Source of the DNA: JAKEGK01 sp036507695
GTDB taxonomy: Bacteria > Pseudomonadota > Gammaproteobacteria > SZUA-152
Reading direction: 5' to 3'
Assembly: GCA_036507695.1 (NCBI GenBank)
Contig: DATCIR010000250.1
Location: 1 to 17,450 of the forward strand
DNA: 17,450 nucleotides
Shown here: piece after piece, positions 16,304 through 17,450 of the stretch
How the letters are laid out: every line of letters starts with the position of its first letter
How positions within the stretch are numbered: the first letter of the stretch is position 1
The notes under the pieces: generated by a model
Told to the model about the DNA's origin: nothing
Seen by the model: the letters and a program-made list of their open reading frames with translations, nothing else
Database searches by the model: none
Position numbers and translations under genes: made by a program

Positions 16304-16504
16304 GTGTTGTGCAGTGAAGAGTTATCGGGATTGGCGGGAGTCGATAACCGGACCACGGCAGTTTTTTTGCTGAAATATCATTTTGAAATAGCTTCCATCC
16401 ATTATGAAAACAGCAGTTACTCTAACGGAATAAATAAAGCGCGAATGATTGCGCGGGATGGCGTCAGGCGGTTTCGTCTTCGCGAGCTGGTTTTTTTATT
16501 TTAA
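16304..16504 (+). CDS. Doubtful small ORF, 66 aa, GTG start
   Basis: A GTG-started frame 34 bp after the previous ORF, in another frame. The middle (about 7-30, LSGLAGVDNRTTAVFLLKYH) looks faintly like a helix-turn-helix as found in regulators or in some insertion-sequence transposases; the C terminus is basic (VRRFRLREL). No good ribosome site is seen. It may be a gene fragment. Function unknown. Confidence 0.25.
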   Translation: MLCSEELSGLAGVDNRTTAVFLLKYHFEIASIHYENSSYSNGINKARMIARDGVRRFRLRELVFLF

Positions 16505-16941
16505 GATGCGCTACTGGCCGGCGCCGGGATGTCAGGGCTATTGCGGTAAACGCTCATCGACGGCGGGCCGCAGGCGGCGGCGCGTCCGTCCGCAGCCGAA
16601 ACACCCCAGCCGTAACAAAGAAAAATGTATGTCAGCGGCTTGTTCAGTGAATAGCTGTTACTGCGCTGGTTCTGCGCCGTCATCAGGTTGCTTTCTGCAG
16701 CTACATATACTTTCTGCAGCTATATATATAAGTACGCTCACAGAATCCCGGTGGTTTTGATCGCCGCATTGGCGGGACATTGTGAAGCGGGCGGGCGCAA
16801 CAATCCTGTCATTTGGGGTGCTGGCTGCTGCAGGCTATGGAAAAAACACCGGATAAATCCCGGCAAACGCCAAAAATCGGTATTCTCCCGCGGGCCAGTT
16901 GATGTACAATTTTCCGCTCAAATTACCGGGAGTTATATCTG
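16505..16941. other. Gene-poor spacer before the membrane gene
   Basis: No supported gene on either strand. The left part is GC-rich (about 16555-16610) and the right part carries a 19-bp tandem repeat followed by a TA-run (16721-16730). The promoter of the downstream gene presumably lies here, but I see no convincing pair of -35 and -10 boxes. Confidence 0.5.
16691..16728. repeat. 19-bp tandem repeat, two copies, one mismatch
   Basis: CTTTCTGCAGCTACATATA at 16691-16709 is followed at once by CTTTCTGCAGCTATATATA at 16710-16728. Each copy holds a CTGCAG palindrome. It lies about 215 bp upstream of the plus-strand membrane gene. It could be a recent duplication; a regulatory role is not shown. 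Confidence 0.85.
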
Positions 16942-17450
16942 TTGGATACCAATAACGCTGCTTTGATTTCATCGAGTTCCTCTGTCCGCCGTGTATTGAT
17001 GTGGTATGGATTTGCGATATTTTTAAGTTCCGCGATATTGTTAGTGCTGGAAATCGTCGCCGGACGCTTGATCGCGCCTTATGTCGGGGTCTCCATCTAT
17101 AGTTGGACATCGATCATCGGCGTCATATTGGCCGGACTATCCTTGGGTAACTGGATCGGCGGACGTTGGGCCGACAGTGGCGGCAGTGAAACCAGTGCGG
17201 GCATTGTTTTGTTGCTTTCCGCGGTGTTCAGTGTTGCCAGCCTGTTGTCGCTGACGATTGTCGCGCCGCTATTGCAGAATAGCAACCTCGACCTGATTAG
17301 TTCCAGTTTCTTTTATGTATTGTCCATGTTCTTCGTGCCGGCGGCATTACTGGGGATTGTCACACCCTTATTAACGACCCTGGCATTGCGGCTCGATACG
17401 CGCGCGGGCCACATCGTTGGCCGCATGCATGCGCTGGCGGCATTGGGTAG
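16942..17450 (+). CDS. Spermidine-synthase-like multi-spanning membrane protein (partial, C terminus outside window)
   Basis: An open frame of about 169 codons to the right edge. Residues 37-50 (EIVAGRLIAPYVGV) and 63-78 (LAGLSLGNWIGGRWAD) are characteristic of the N-terminal membrane part of proteins annotated as fused MFS/spermidine synthase (SpeE-like). Hydrophobic spans lie at about 22-40, 52-73, 85-108 and 118-145. The methyltransferase-fold synthase domain, if present, lies beyond the window, so enzyme activity cannot be judged; many such fusions do not have proven polyamine activity. I favour TTG 16942, with GGGAG nine bases upstream; ATG 16999 is an in-frame alternative but has no clear site and would shorten the protein before the first span. 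Unrelated to the eCIS operon. Confidence 0.85.
   Translation, partial: MDTNNAALISSSSSVRRVLMWYGFAIFLSSAILLVLEIVAGRLIAPYVGVSIYSWTSIIGVILAGLSLGNWIGGRWADSGGSETSAGIVLLLSAVFSVASLLSLTIVAPLLQNSNLDLISSSFFYVLSMFFVPAALLGIVTPLLTTLALRLDTRAGHIVGRMHALAALG

Overview
The window is dominated by most of one extracellular contractile injection system (eCIS, the Afp/PVC/MAC class of phage-tail-like particles). It lies on the minus strand between about 15.2 kb and the left edge. Genes are densely packed and GC-rich, with stop/start overlaps of ATGA or GTGA type, as expected for one long operon. The left edge cuts a baseplate gene; the right edge cuts an unrelated plus-strand membrane gene of the spermidine-synthase-like family. 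The organism is probably a Gram-negative proteobacterium, perhaps a gammaproteobacterium, judged from gene style, Shine-Dalgarno sites and GC-rich genes beside AT-rich spacers. I cannot name the genus.

The minus-strand operon, in transcription order from 15224 leftward, is: DUF4255/Afp16-like tube-cap protein; a 458-aa protein I cannot assign, with a duplicated aromatic module; sheath 1 (489 aa); sheath 2 (684 aa, enlarged centre); tube protein of Afp1 type; tube protein of Afp5 type; a 57-aa DUF5908/Afp6-like protein; LysM protein (Afp7-like); VgrG-like spike (Afp8-like); PAAR tip (Afp10-like); gp25-like baseplate protein (Afp9-like); large gpJ-like baseplate protein (Afp11-like); a fibre with an S74 intramolecular chaperone domain; and the start of an Afp12-like baseplate protein. 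Tape measure, AAA+ ATPase, any further fibre and the cargo toxins are not in the window and would be expected further left.

The parts make one machine. Two tube proteins stack into the inner tube, two sheath paralogues wrap it, and the DUF4255 protein closes the distal end. LysM, spike, PAAR, gp25, Afp11 and Afp12 form the baseplate and piercing tip, and the S74 fibre probably provides target binding.

From 15225 to about 16005 lies an AT-rich stretch without a convincing gene. It holds a five-unit array of 14-bp repeats about 230-300 bp upstream of the first operon gene, a possible regulatory region. Two small, doubtful plus-strand ORFs follow (16006-16504), then a gene-poor stretch with a 19-bp tandem repeat, and finally the plus-strand membrane gene that runs off the right edge.

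The system class is known. The less ordinary elements are the sheath-2 insertion, the duplicated module in the 458-aa protein, the fibre gene placed between the Afp11- and Afp12-like genes, the PAAR-before-gp25 order, the triplicated motif at the Afp11-like C terminus, and the two non-coding repeat arrays.
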